NCBI GenBank assembly: GCA_964514395.1
Contig: CAZEQK010000021.1
Coordinates: 1-53,548 of the forward strand
Source of the DNA: CAZEQK01 sp964514395
GTDB lineage: Bacteria; Bacillota; Bacilli; Tepidibacillales; Tepidibacillaceae
Length of the DNA: 53,548 bases
Reading direction: 5' to 3'
This document shows positions 25,343-32,635 of the stretch, piece after piece (position 1 is the stretch's first letter; every line of letters starts with the position of its first letter). A program made the translations under genes and the position numbers. Below the pieces are notes generated by a model. The model did not search any database. It was not told where the DNA came from and saw only the letters and a list, made by a program, of their open reading frames with translations.

Positions 25343-25893
25343 TCATATCCCCCCTTTTTCCATAAATCTTTTAATAATGTCTTTCCTCTGTATAACCTAG
25401 ATTCAACAGTTTTTTTAGCTATACCTAATCGCTCAGCAATTTGCTGGTAGGATAGATGATCAAAATAATAAAGGATGATAACCGATTGATATCCTTCTGG
25501 AAGTTTTTTTAGTAAGATTTTAATTAATGATTGTTGGTCTTTCAATAATAGTAATTCCTCAGGTTGTTTCATTTTATTTTGTTGCAATAGAAGATTAGTA
25601 TATTCGTTACTGTTATACAAAAGCATCATTTTATTTTTCCTTTTCCAATCCAAACATTTGTTAATGGTAATACGATATAGCCAAGTTGAAAGACTAGATT
25701 GGAAGGTAAAGGAAGCTAAGGATTTATATGCTTGGATAAATACTTCTTGGGATACATCTTCTGCATCTTTAGGGTTATTTGTATATTTTAAGGCGACGGA
25801 ATAGACTCTATTTTGATAGCGGGAGACGAATTCGCGATATACTTCCTGTTTACCAGCTAATATTTCCTCAATGACTTGTTTATCTTTTTCCAT
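25339..25893 (-). CDS. ECF-type RNA polymerase sigma factor
   Basis: A 184-residue group 4 sigma factor with region 2 (YQNRVYSVALKYTNNPKDAE, DVSQEVFIQAYKSLASF, STWLYRITINKCLDWKRK) and region 4 (LPEGYQSVIILYYFDHLSYQ, IAERLGIAKKTVESRLYRGK). It resembles SigW/SigM-type factors, which respond to cell-envelope stress in Bacillus, but the signal here is not known. It is first of four co-transcribed reverse-strand genes and has a promoter-like sequence upstream that may be self-recognised. Confidence 0.88.
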   Translation of the reverse strand: MEKDKQVIEEILAGKQEVYREFVSRYQNRVYSVALKYTNNPKDAEDVSQEVFIQAYKSLASFTFQSSLSTWLYRITINKCLDWKRKNKMMLLYNSNEYTNLLLQQNKMKQPEELLLLKDQQSLIKILLKKLPEGYQSVIILYYFDHLSYQQIAERLGIAKKTVESRLYRGKTLLKDLWKKGGYE

Positions 25894-25921
25894 TGCCTCC
25901 CCCTTTCTATCCTTCCATCAT

Positions 25922-25952
25922 ATTAGACGTGAAGAATTAATAAAACCCTGCA
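25922..25952 (-). promoter_or_regulatory. Possible autoregulated ECF promoter
   Basis: On the reverse strand TGCAGGG (25946-25952), 16 bp, then CGTCTAAT (25922-25929). The CGTC -10 element and the spacing are typical of extracytoplasmic-function promoters. The -35 departs from the common AAC form, so recognition is uncertain. Confidence 0.4.
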
Positions 25953-25983
25953 AAATTTAATAATTAATTTTCTATGAAATATC

Positions 25984-26011
25984 TAAAAAAAACTAAGTGA
26001 AATACCGATAT
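25984..26011 (+). promoter_or_regulatory. SigD promoter of flaG-fliD-fliS
   Basis: TAAA (25984-25987) and ACCGATAT (26004-26011) match the SigD consensus TAAA-N15-GCCGATAT in all but one base, with a 16-bp spacer. It faces the flagellar genes and starts a leader of about 20 nt. Confidence 0.7.
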
Positions 26012-26037
26012 AAATATATATAAAAGGAGGTATAGTT

Positions 26038-26403
26038 ATGGGGATAGAAGGTATATCATCAATAAATTCAACTAAATCACCTGTTAATATTGGTCGAGAA
26101 AAGGTTGATTTACCTGAGCTGAAGCCTATAAATAATAATAAAGACAATGCAAATACAAATAAACAGGATGAAAAAATTTCAAAGGATCAAATAAAACAAA
26201 AGGTTGATGCTGTGAATAAGTTTTTACAGCCTGAACATACATCTATTAGATTTCACTTTCATGAAAAGCTACATGAATATTATGTAGACGTAGTAGATAC
26301 TAATACTAAGAAGGTTTTAAGGGAAATTCCACCAAAAAAATTCTTAGACATGTATGCTTCTATGTTGGAATCGATTGGACTATTAGTAGATCACAGAATA
26401 TAA
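26038..26403 (+). CDS. flaG: FlaG family protein
   Basis: A 121-residue FlaG/YvyC-like protein. The N-terminal half is polar and probably disordered; the conserved half has QKVDAVNKFLQPEHTSIRFH, EKLHEYYVDVVDTNTKKVLR and EIPPKKFLDMYASM. FlaG influences filament length in some bacteria; its mechanism is not clear. AAAGGAGG precedes the ATG. It leads the filament-cap operon and is normally next to hag in Bacillus; here about 19 kb separates them. Confidence 0.9.
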   Translation: MGIEGISSINSTKSPVNIGREKVDLPELKPINNNKDNANTNKQDEKISKDQIKQKVDAVNKFLQPEHTSIRFHFHEKLHEYYVDVVDTNTKKVLREIPPKKFLDMYASMLESIGLLVDHRI

Positions 26404-26415
26404 GGAGGAATTATA

Positions 26416-27996
26416 ATGAGAATAACGGGTCTAGCATCTGGAATGGATATTGATAGTATAGTTGCCAAGCTTATGAAAGCAGAAAGAATGCCATTAGATA
26501 AGTTAACACAACAAAAACAAACATTAGAATGGCAACGTGATCAGTATAGAGATATGAACAAATTATTAGATGATTTAAGTCAAAACATATTCAATGGGAT
26601 ATATCTGCAAGCGAATTTTATGAAGCAAAAAATAGTTAACTCTAACACTGCTGCCGTTGATGTTTCTAATATTAGTTCTACCAATAATATCACAAATCAA
26701 CTATCTATTACTCAATTGGCAAAAAATGCATCCATGTATAGTCAAACGGCAATCACTGCGGACCCTACTTTTGATCCCAATGCTACGATAAACTCTCAGA
26801 TTACAAAATTCACGAATCAAGTATTTTCAGCAAATACATTTACCATTCAAGCAGTTCAGGCGGATGGAACCTTGGGTGCAGCACAAACGGTAACATTTGA
26901 TCCAGCGGTAGATAGCCTCAATACTATTTTAGGGAAAATATCATCAACAACAGATGCCACAGCATTCTATGATGCTCAAACGCAGACTGTTTCTATCGGT
27001 GCTAAAAATTCAGGAGATGTAGGTGGAACTACAGTAAATGATACAGCAAATGCTGAAATCGTGATAGGAGGAGCAGGGGCTGATTTCTTAACCAATGTTT
27101 TACAAATGGGGACAACTACCAATACTACTGCAGCCGCGGCTGGGCATGGCGTTTATGGGCTAAATGCAGAATTTACCTTAAACGGTTTACAAACCTATCG
27201 AGCTAGTAACACATTCACTGTTAATGGGTATCAATATACGTTAAAAAATACGACAGGTGCTACACCAGTTACAATAAGTTCAACAACTGATACAGACAGT
27301 ATTTATAATATGATAACAGATTTCATCACAAAGTATAATGATACCATTGATAAGATAAATGGAAAAATTGACGAACCAAAGTATCGTAATTATCTACCAT
27401 TAACAGATGAACAAAAATCTACAATGACGGATACACAGATCAAGTTATGGGAAGATAAAGCAAAAAGTGGATTGCTAAGGTATGACTCTACCTTAACTAC
27501 TGGATTAGATAAAATGAGACAAAATTTATATAATAATATCAGCGGACTTACCACAGCTTTTGGACAGTTAGGTGATATTGGAATAGAAACATCTAGTAAT
27601 TATCTTGACCATGGAAAATTAGTGATTAAAGACGATGCAAAGCTACGTTCTGCAATAGCTAGTGACCCGATGGCAGTATATAATTTATTTAATAAAGAAG
27701 TCAAAAATCCAGATGGCACTTTAAATTATACTCAGAGTGGAATTGCAAGACGCTTAAAATCTACAATAGATAGTACAATAACAAACGTAGAGACTAAAGC
27801 TGGTAACGTACTTAAAACCATGCAGCAGTATACAATAGGACAAAATTTAATTGATGTAAACGATAGAATTATAACTTTTCAAGATAGACTTACACAAATT
27901 GAAAGCCGTTATTATAAAGAGTTTATAGCGATGGAGCAGGCAGTACAAGCATCTAATCAGCAAGCGGCATTTTTACAATCAAAATTCGGTGGTTGA
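26416..27996 (+). CDS. fliD: Flagellar filament cap protein FliD
   Basis: A 526-residue hook-associated protein 2. N-terminus: RITGLASGMDIDSIVAKLMK followed by KLTQQKQTLEWQRDQYRDMN, the FliD_N signature. C-terminus: ITFQDRLTQIESRYYKEFIA, MEQAVQASNQQAAFLQSKF. The middle is variable. The pentameric cap sits at the filament tip and folds each incoming flagellin. It starts 12 bp after flaG, with AAGGAGG upstream. Confidence 0.95.
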   Translation: MRITGLASGMDIDSIVAKLMKAERMPLDKLTQQKQTLEWQRDQYRDMNKLLDDLSQNIFNGIYLQANFMKQKIVNSNTAAVDVSNISSTNNITNQLSITQLAKNASMYSQTAITADPTFDPNATINSQITKFTNQVFSANTFTIQAVQADGTLGAAQTVTFDPAVDSLNTILGKISSTTDATAFYDAQTQTVSIGAKNSGDVGGTTVNDTANAEIVIGGAGADFLTNVLQMGTTTNTTAAAAGHGVYGLNAEFTLNGLQTYRASNTFTVNGYQYTLKNTTGATPVTISSTTDTDSIYNMITDFITKYNDTIDKINGKIDEPKYRNYLPLTDEQKSTMTDTQIKLWEDKAKSGLLRYDSTLTTGLDKMRQNLYNNISGLTTAFGQLGDIGIETSSNYLDHGKLVIKDDAKLRSAIASDPMAVYNLFNKEVKNPDGTLNYTQSGIARRLKSTIDSTITNVETKAGNVLKTMQQYTIGQNLIDVNDRIITFQDRLTQIESRYYKEFIAMEQAVQASNQQAAFLQSKFGG

Positions 27997-28024
27997 TATT
28001 AAATAAAATAAGGGGTGTAGCTAG

Positions 28025-28420
28025 ATGTCATTAAATAATCCGTACCAAACATATAAGCAGAATACCGTAACGACTGCTTCTCCAGGTGAGCTCACGCTCA
28101 TGCTATATAACGGGTGCATTAAATTTATTAAACAAGCGAAGGATAATTTAGCGGAACGAAAGTTCGAACAAAAAAATACCAACATTATAAAAGCTCAGAA
28201 TATTATTCGGGAGCTTATGGTAACATTAAATATGGATTATGAGATATCCAAGCAAATGCTGCAAATGTATGATTATATAGTACATCTTTTAGTAAATGCC
28301 AATATAAAGAATGATTCCTCACTTTTAGATGAGGCAGAGGGTTTTGTAACGGAGTTTCGAGACACATGGAAGCTAGTCATCCAACGAAATCGACAAATGC
28401 AATATAACCAAGGAAAGTGA
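28025..28420 (+). CDS. fliS: Flagellin export chaperone FliS
   Basis: A 131-residue helical-bundle protein with the family start NNPYQTYKQNTVTTASPGEL, then LTLMLYNGCIKFIKQA. FliS binds the flagellin C-terminus in the cytoplasm and prevents premature polymerisation. In Bacillus it also takes part in the FliW-CsrA circuit by affecting free flagellin. Position after fliD is standard. AAGGGGTG precedes the ATG. Confidence 0.95.
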   Translation: MSLNNPYQTYKQNTVTTASPGELTLMLYNGCIKFIKQAKDNLAERKFEQKNTNIIKAQNIIRELMVTLNMDYEISKQMLQMYDYIVHLLVNANIKNDSSLLDEAEGFVTEFRDTWKLVIQRNRQMQYNQGK

Positions 28421-28425
28421 GTAAA

Positions 28426-28770
28426 ATGGGGATTATAAATGATATATATGATAAAACTGAAATTCTTTATCAATTTTTAGATACTTTTCCTAAGAAAGAA
28501 GTGCGGGAGGAGTATATTGTTCGGTTAAATAATATGCTTGATGAACGAGGGAACATGCTTAAATCATTACCTGATGTATATAGTCGTGAAGAAGAACAAA
28601 TTGGGAAAAAGATTATCATATTGAATGAAAAAATTAATGTACAAATAGAACAAATATTTAAGGAAGTGGAAGATGATTTACAGCAGGTTTCTCAAAAAAA
28701 GCTGATGCACAACAAATACTCTATTCAAGCCATAACAGGGGATGGCATGTTTATTGACAAAAGAAAGTAG
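28426..28770 (+). CDS. FliT-like flagellar protein
   Basis: A 114-residue helical protein (EEYIVRLNNMLDERGNMLKS, EEEQIGKKIIILNEKINVQI). Size and location directly after fliS match FliT, chaperone for the cap protein, but primary similarity is low in this family. The start may be the ATG at 28426 or a GTG at 28417 overlapping the fliS stop. Confidence 0.65.
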   Translation: MGIINDIYDKTEILYQFLDTFPKKEVREEYIVRLNNMLDERGNMLKSLPDVYSREEEQIGKKIIILNEKINVQIEQIFKEVEDDLQQVSQKKLMHNKYSIQAITGDGMFIDKRK

Positions 28771-28795
28771 TCTATCATGTAGAGGAGGCAATAAT

Positions 28796-29230
28796 TTGGG
28801 GCATAAGCATGATGATGATCATGAGCATTATTATGATGACTCATATTTACATGATAATCAATTTGTGTTTCTTAAACATTATCTTAACACGATACAAACC
28901 TGTGAGAAGGGCCTTCAATTTATTATTAAGCAGGGGGAAGATAATAATTTTGACTTACAAATGATTAATGATTGTATTGGAGCTGTAAAAGCGTTAAAGG
29001 ATGCTAATTTTTTAGCGGGTAACCTTATGAAGAAAATTGATAGACCTGCATATGAGAAAATCCATTCCTATAATAAATTAATGATTACTTCTCTGAATGA
29101 AATTGAGAAATATGTTGAAAAGCTTGATAAAGAAAATGTTTTACGAACCATAGCAAAAGAATTATTCCCTAATTACACGATGTGGTCAAAGGATGTTAAC
29201 GAAACTGTAAGCATTCATCTAAAAGACTAA
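28796..29230 (+). CDS. Helical protein with His/Asp-rich N-terminus
   Basis: A 144-residue protein I do not recognise. Residues 2-20 are unusually rich in His, Asp, Glu and Tyr (GHKHDDDHEHYYDDSYLHD), a pattern that could bind metal. The rest is helical (HYLNTIQTCEKGLQFIIKQG, NDCIGAVKALKDANFLAGNL). I chose a TTG at 28796 because AGAGGAGG lies seven bases upstream; earlier starts would overlap the previous gene. It is co-oriented with the flagellar cap operon and ends it. Confidence 0.7.
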   Translation: MGHKHDDDHEHYYDDSYLHDNQFVFLKHYLNTIQTCEKGLQFIIKQGEDNNFDLQMINDCIGAVKALKDANFLAGNLMKKIDRPAYEKIHSYNKLMITSLNEIEKYVEKLDKENVLRTIAKELFPNYTMWSKDVNETVSIHLKD

Positions 29231-29245
29231 TTTTGGTATATGAAG

Positions 29246-29289
29246 TGTGACCCTATTACTGTGGATAAAAATTCAGTAATAGAGTCACA
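29246..29289 (+). terminator. Long hairpin after flagellar cap operon
   Basis: A 16-bp stem with one mismatch (29246-29261 / 29274-29289) and a 12-nt loop. No T run follows directly; a run of Ts comes about 20 bases later. It may terminate the operon or be a DNA-level palindrome. Its left arm and loop overlap the first DnaA-box-like sequence. Confidence 0.5.
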
Positions 29290-29454
29290 TTGCAAAACTG
29301 AGGTTATTTTTTTTTCTTTTTTGAGAAGAACACATATTCTTGTTAACAATGTGAACAAAAAAATGTGGATAATGTTGATAAGTGTGTGAATAACTTATTT
29401 ATCAAGCATTGAAATGTGGATATAATTGTGGAACATATTCCCCGTTGTGGATAA
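29260..29454 (+). promoter_or_regulatory. DnaA-box cluster
   Basis: Three exact copies of TGTGGATAA (the reverse complement of the DnaA box TTATCCACA) lie at 29260-29268, 29364-29372 and 29446-29454. Three single-mismatch copies are at 29373-29381 (TGTTGATAA), 29385-29393 (TGTGAATAA) and 29415-29423 (TGTGGATAT). All point the same way. The following 150 bp are very AT-rich. No dnaA or dnaN is near, so a DnaA-titration or regulatory cluster is more likely than the main origin. This explains most of the 457-bp gene-free stretch 29231-29687. Confidence 0.65.
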
Positions 29455-29608
29455 GTTTTGAGATTAGTTTAAATGTTATTGTTAAATTGGATAAAGGATT
29501 TCATTTTGCTTATAAAAACAGATATGGAACAGCAATGGTTAAATAAAAATGTTAAAATAAGTTGAAAAATTAAGAAAATTATGAGAAAATAAATAATAAA
29601 AATTAATA

Positions 29609-29637
29609 TTGAAATATTATTCAAATCTAAGTATAAT
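29609..29637 (+). promoter_or_regulatory. SigA promoter of the amino-acid transporter
   Basis: TTGAAA (29609-29614), a 17-bp spacer and TATAAT (29632-29637) make a near-consensus housekeeping promoter about 50 bp upstream of the binding-protein gene. Confidence 0.8.
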
Positions 29638-29648
29638 CATGCATATAG

Positions 29649-29665
29649 TTGAATTAATAATTCAA
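29649..29665. promoter_or_regulatory. Operator-like palindrome TTGAATT-AAT-AATTCAA
   Basis: A perfect 7-bp inverted repeat with a 3-bp centre lies at the expected transcription start, just downstream of the -10. Position suggests a repressor site. It resembles an ARG box but has one extra central base. Confidence 0.5.
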
Positions 29666-29687
29666 AAAGATATAAAAGGGGGATATT

Positions 29688-30455
29688 ATGAAAAAAACAA
29701 CTATAATTTTATTTGTACTTGTATTTATTATTTCTAGTATTGGTCTAGCTGGATGTAGTAGCAGTAATACTGCATCTTCAGGGAAAGTCATTCAAGTAGG
29801 TACGGACGCGGCTTATCCACCATTTGAAAAACAAGAGGGAGGAAAAATCGTAGGATTTGATGTTGATATTTTTAATGCGGTAGCAGAAGAGGCAGGCATT
29901 AAAATTAACATTCAACATACAGGCTGGGACCCATTATTTGAAGATATTGATAAAGGGACTGTAGATGCTGGCATATCAGCCATTACAATTACAGAAGATC
30001 GTAAAAAGCTTTATGATTTCTCTGACCCATATTTTGAAGCAACTCAGCTTATCATGGTATCTAAGGATTCAAATGTAACAAAGCTTAAGGATCTTGATGG
30101 TAAAAAAATAGGTGTACAATCTGCAACAACTGGTGATTTAGCAGTTCAAGCTGTATTTGGCAAAACCTATAGTGGATTAAAGGGTTATGATGATACACCA
30201 GCAGCAGTAGATGATTTATTATTAGGTCGTTTAGATGCTGTTGTGGCTGATAATGCGGTACTTCAAGAATATATTAAAGTGATTAAAAATGATAATTTTA
30301 AATTAGTAAAGGATCCTTCCTTTGAAGTTGAACACTATGGCATCATGGTTAAAAAGGGCAATAGTGATTTATTAGCTAAAATTAATGAAGGATTAAAGAA
30401 AATTAAAGAAAATGGAACTTATGACAAAATATTTAATAAATATTTTGGTAAATAA
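29688..30455 (+). CDS. Polar amino-acid ABC transporter, substrate-binding lipoprotein
   Basis: A 255-residue lipoprotein. The signal peptide ends in a lipobox, GLAGC (Cys about residue 23). The mature part is an SBP_bac_3 domain: GTDAAYPPFEKQEGGKIVGF, DVDIFNAVAEEAGI, ISAITITEDRKKLYDFSDPY and GKKIGVQSATTGDLA. The family binds glutamine, arginine, cystine or similar; specificity cannot be read. Strong promoter and operator-like palindrome upstream. An intrinsic terminator separates it from the permease gene, probably giving excess binding protein. Confidence 0.9.
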   Translation: MKKTTIILFVLVFIISSIGLAGCSSSNTASSGKVIQVGTDAAYPPFEKQEGGKIVGFDVDIFNAVAEEAGIKINIQHTGWDPLFEDIDKGTVDAGISAITITEDRKKLYDFSDPYFEATQLIMVSKDSNVTKLKDLDGKKIGVQSATTGDLAVQAVFGKTYSGLKGYDDTPAAVDDLLLGRLDAVVADNAVLQEYIKVIKNDNFKLVKDPSFEVEHYGIMVKKGNSDLLAKINEGLKKIKENGTYDKIFNKYFGK

Positions 30456-30485
30456 GTAAGGGCATTTTAAACCTTATTGAAAATC

Positions 30486-30520
30486 AAAAATACGTAGCTC
30501 CAGTAGCTACGTATTTTTTC
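30486..30520 (+). terminator. Intra-operon terminator after binding-protein gene
   Basis: A 14-bp stem (AAAAATACGTAGCT at 30486-30499, AGCTACGTATTTTT at 30505-30518), 5-nt loop, followed by further Ts. It lies between the binding-protein and permease genes, so downstream expression needs read-through or another promoter. Confidence 0.8.
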
Positions 30521-30592
30521 CTGCAAGTATTAAAATATTTATTATGCTGTTTTGCATTCTTTGTTATAGTAGGATTTAACGGGGGCGAATTT

Positions 30593-31267
30593 ATGGATTT
30601 TACAACTTTTACTAAGGTATGGGAATATAAAGAATTATTCATTCGTGGATTTTTTAATACAATATTACTAACCAGCTCAGGAGTCTTATTGGGCTTAATA
30701 TTAGGGTTATTCTTTGGCTTAGCTAAGCTTTCAAAACGCTGGTATGTACATTATCCTGCGAAAATCTATGTTGATGTATTTAGAGGGACTCCTCTATTCG
30801 TACAGATTTTAATCATACATTTTGCAGCAATACCATCAGTATTTAAAATATTTGGACTTCTACCACCTAGTCCAATTGTTTCAGGGATTGTGGCACTAAC
30901 TTTAAATTCAGGTGCTTATATAGCAGAAATCTTCCGAGGTGGAATTCAATCCATTGATCGAGGACAGATGGAGGCTGCTAGGTCATTAGGTATGTCACAT
31001 GGACAGGCTATGCGGTATATTATCATACCCCAAGCATTTAAACGAATGCTACCACCATTAGGTAATGAATTTATTGCATTATTGAAGGATTCATCTTTAT
31101 TAGCTATTATTGCGGTTAATGAATTAGCATACGCTGGATTTAGTACAGCAAAAAGTACTTTTTATCGTTGGGGACCATACTTAACGATAGCTGTTTTATA
31201 CCTCTTTCTAACGATGGTATTTTCACAAATTGTTGCATACCTTGAAAGGAGGCTTAAAACAGAATGA
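30593..31267 (+). CDS. Polar amino-acid ABC transporter, permease
   Basis: A 224-residue HisM/GlnP-type permease. Membrane helices include TILLTSSGVLLGLILGLFFG and a last helix near LYLFLTMVFSQIVAYL. The EAA loop is clear: GQMEAARSLGMSHGQAMRYI, IIPQAFKRMLPPLGNEFI, which contacts the ATPase. A CGGGGGCG site precedes the ATG. It overlaps the ATPase gene by 4 bp. Confidence 0.9.
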   Translation: MDFTTFTKVWEYKELFIRGFFNTILLTSSGVLLGLILGLFFGLAKLSKRWYVHYPAKIYVDVFRGTPLFVQILIIHFAAIPSVFKIFGLLPPSPIVSGIVALTLNSGAYIAEIFRGGIQSIDRGQMEAARSLGMSHGQAMRYIIIPQAFKRMLPPLGNEFIALLKDSSLLAIIAVNELAYAGFSTAKSTFYRWGPYLTIAVLYLFLTMVFSQIVAYLERRLKTE

Positions 31268-31986
31268 TAAAATTAAACAATGTAAAGAAAAGCTTTGGTG
31301 CTTTAGAGGTATTAAAGGATATATCATTAGATGTGGAAGAAAAAGAGGTTGTTTGTATTATCGGTCCATCGGGATCAGGTAAAAGTACATTACTTCGGTG
31401 TATCAATTTATTAGAAAATGTACAGGGTGGACAGATTATCGTTGATGAAAATGATTTAACCAATCCAAAGACAAATATTAATATGGTAAGAACGGAAGTA
31501 GGCATGGTTTTTCAACATTTTAATCTATTTCCGCATAAGTCTGTTACAGAAAATATTACTTTAGCGCCAATTAAAGTAAGGAATTGGTCTGAAGATAAGG
31601 CGATAGAGAAAGCAAAGGAGCTACTTCATAAAGTAGGGCTATCAGATAAAGCAGATGCCTATCCATCCTCCTTATCTGGTGGGCAAAAACAACGGGTAGC
31701 TATTGCGAGAGCATTAGCGATGGAACCAAAAATTATGCTGTTTGATGAGCCAACCTCTGCATTAGACCCAGAAATGGTTGGTGAAGTGCTAGAGGTAATG
31801 AAACAGCTTGCTAAAGAGGGAATGACGATGGTTGTAGTAACCCATGAAATGGGGTTTGCTAGAGAGGTTGGAGATAGGGTAATTTTTATGGATGAAGGTA
31901 ATATTATTGAAGAAAATGTACCAATAAAGTTATTTTCTGAGCCACAGCATCAAAGAACAAAGGCTTTTTTAAGTAAAATATTGTAA
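31264..31986 (+). CDS. Polar amino-acid ABC transporter, ATPase
   Basis: A 240-residue ABC ATPase of the GlnQ/HisP group. Walker A GPSGSGKSTLLRCINLL, Q-loop GMVFQHFNLFPHKS, signature LSGGQKQRVAIARALAM, Walker B IMLFDEPTSALDPE, and the switch His in VVVTHEMGFAREV. It powers the importer with the two genes upstream. Confidence 0.93.
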   Translation: MIKLNNVKKSFGALEVLKDISLDVEEKEVVCIIGPSGSGKSTLLRCINLLENVQGGQIIVDENDLTNPKTNINMVRTEVGMVFQHFNLFPHKSVTENITLAPIKVRNWSEDKAIEKAKELLHKVGLSDKADAYPSSLSGGQKQRVAIARALAMEPKIMLFDEPTSALDPEMVGEVLEVMKQLAKEGMTMVVVTHEMGFAREVGDRVIFMDEGNIIEENVPIKLFSEPQHQRTKAFLSKIL

Positions 31987-32030
31987 TGTTAAACTTATCT
32001 TGATTCTTACCATTAAATAAAAGTAAGAAT

Positions 32031-32060
32031 TTGAATAAAAAACGGAATAAAAGTTATAAT
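32031..32060 (+). promoter_or_regulatory. Promoter of the cold-shock gene
   Basis: TTGAAT (32031-32036), 18 bp, TATAAT (32055-32060). The resulting leader of about 120 nt is long, as is usual for cold-shock mRNAs. A small hairpin (ACCCA with TGGGT, near 32112-32130) lies within it. Confidence 0.6.
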
Positions 32061-32189
32061 AAATTTATCTCAGTTAATAATAAAAGTGCTAGTCTTTATA
32101 CAGAAATATTGACCCAATACAACAATGGGTGGTATAGTTTAATTGACTGAAGCTTTTAGTGATATTAATTAATGAAGGGAATGTGTTTG

Positions 32190-32387
32190 ATGCAAGGCAA
32201 AGTTAAATGGTTCAATGCAGAAAAAGGTTATGGTTTTATTGAGACAGAAGAACAAGGAGATATTTTTGTTCATTTCTCTGCTATTCAAGGAGATGGTTTC
32301 AAAACCTTAGATGAAGGTCAATCAGTTGAATTCGAGGTTGTTGAGGGAGAAAGAGGACCTCAAGCAGCTAACGTTATCAAGTTATAA
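32190..32387 (+). CDS. Cold-shock protein CspA/CspB family
   Basis: A 65-residue single cold-shock domain: MQGKVKWFNAEKGYGFIETE contains RNP-1 (KGYGFI) and DIFVHFSAI contains RNP-2. It binds single-stranded RNA and DNA and acts as an RNA chaperone. Length is usual. The ATG at 32190 follows GAAGGGA and gives the family start; a terminator lies downstream at 32482-32510. Confidence 0.95.
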   Translation: MQGKVKWFNAEKGYGFIETEEQGDIFVHFSAIQGDGFKTLDEGQSVEFEVVEGERGPQAANVIKL

Positions 32388-32481
32388 ATAACATATTTTG
32401 GTGTTCATATACGATTATATCCAAGAAAAAATTAGTAGCAATTAGCTATCGGATAAAAAATCAAATAACTATGATAACAGA

Positions 32482-32510
32482 AAACCTCCTTATAATATGG
32501 AGGTTTTTTA
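32482..32510 (+). terminator. Intrinsic terminator after csp
   Basis: AAACCTCC (32482-32489), 9-nt loop, GGAGGTTT (32499-32506) then more Ts. Confidence 0.85.
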
Positions 32511-32635
32511 CATCTGTGTTAATTTGTATTACGCTCATAGTACAAATGTATTTTTGTTTTATTTAAAATGTAAAATTTGAAGGATTTTTTAAAAAAATGG
32601 GGAATAAATATAAATATGAAAGGAGGAGTTTAACC

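Noticed and set aside
29260..29600. Main chromosomal replication origin
   Set aside because: DnaA boxes and AT-rich DNA are there, but dnaA, dnaN, recF and gyrB are not nearby, and flanking genes are ordinary.
29649..29665. True ARG box upstream of the amino-acid transporter
   Set aside because: The half-sites TGAAT and ATTCA are five bases apart, not four, so the match to the ArgR site is out of register. Reported only as an operator-like palindrome.
31981..32035. Strong terminator after the transporter ATPase gene
   Set aside because: An 8-bp inverted repeat (ATTCTTAC/GTAAGAAT) exists, but the loop is 12 nt and no T run follows.
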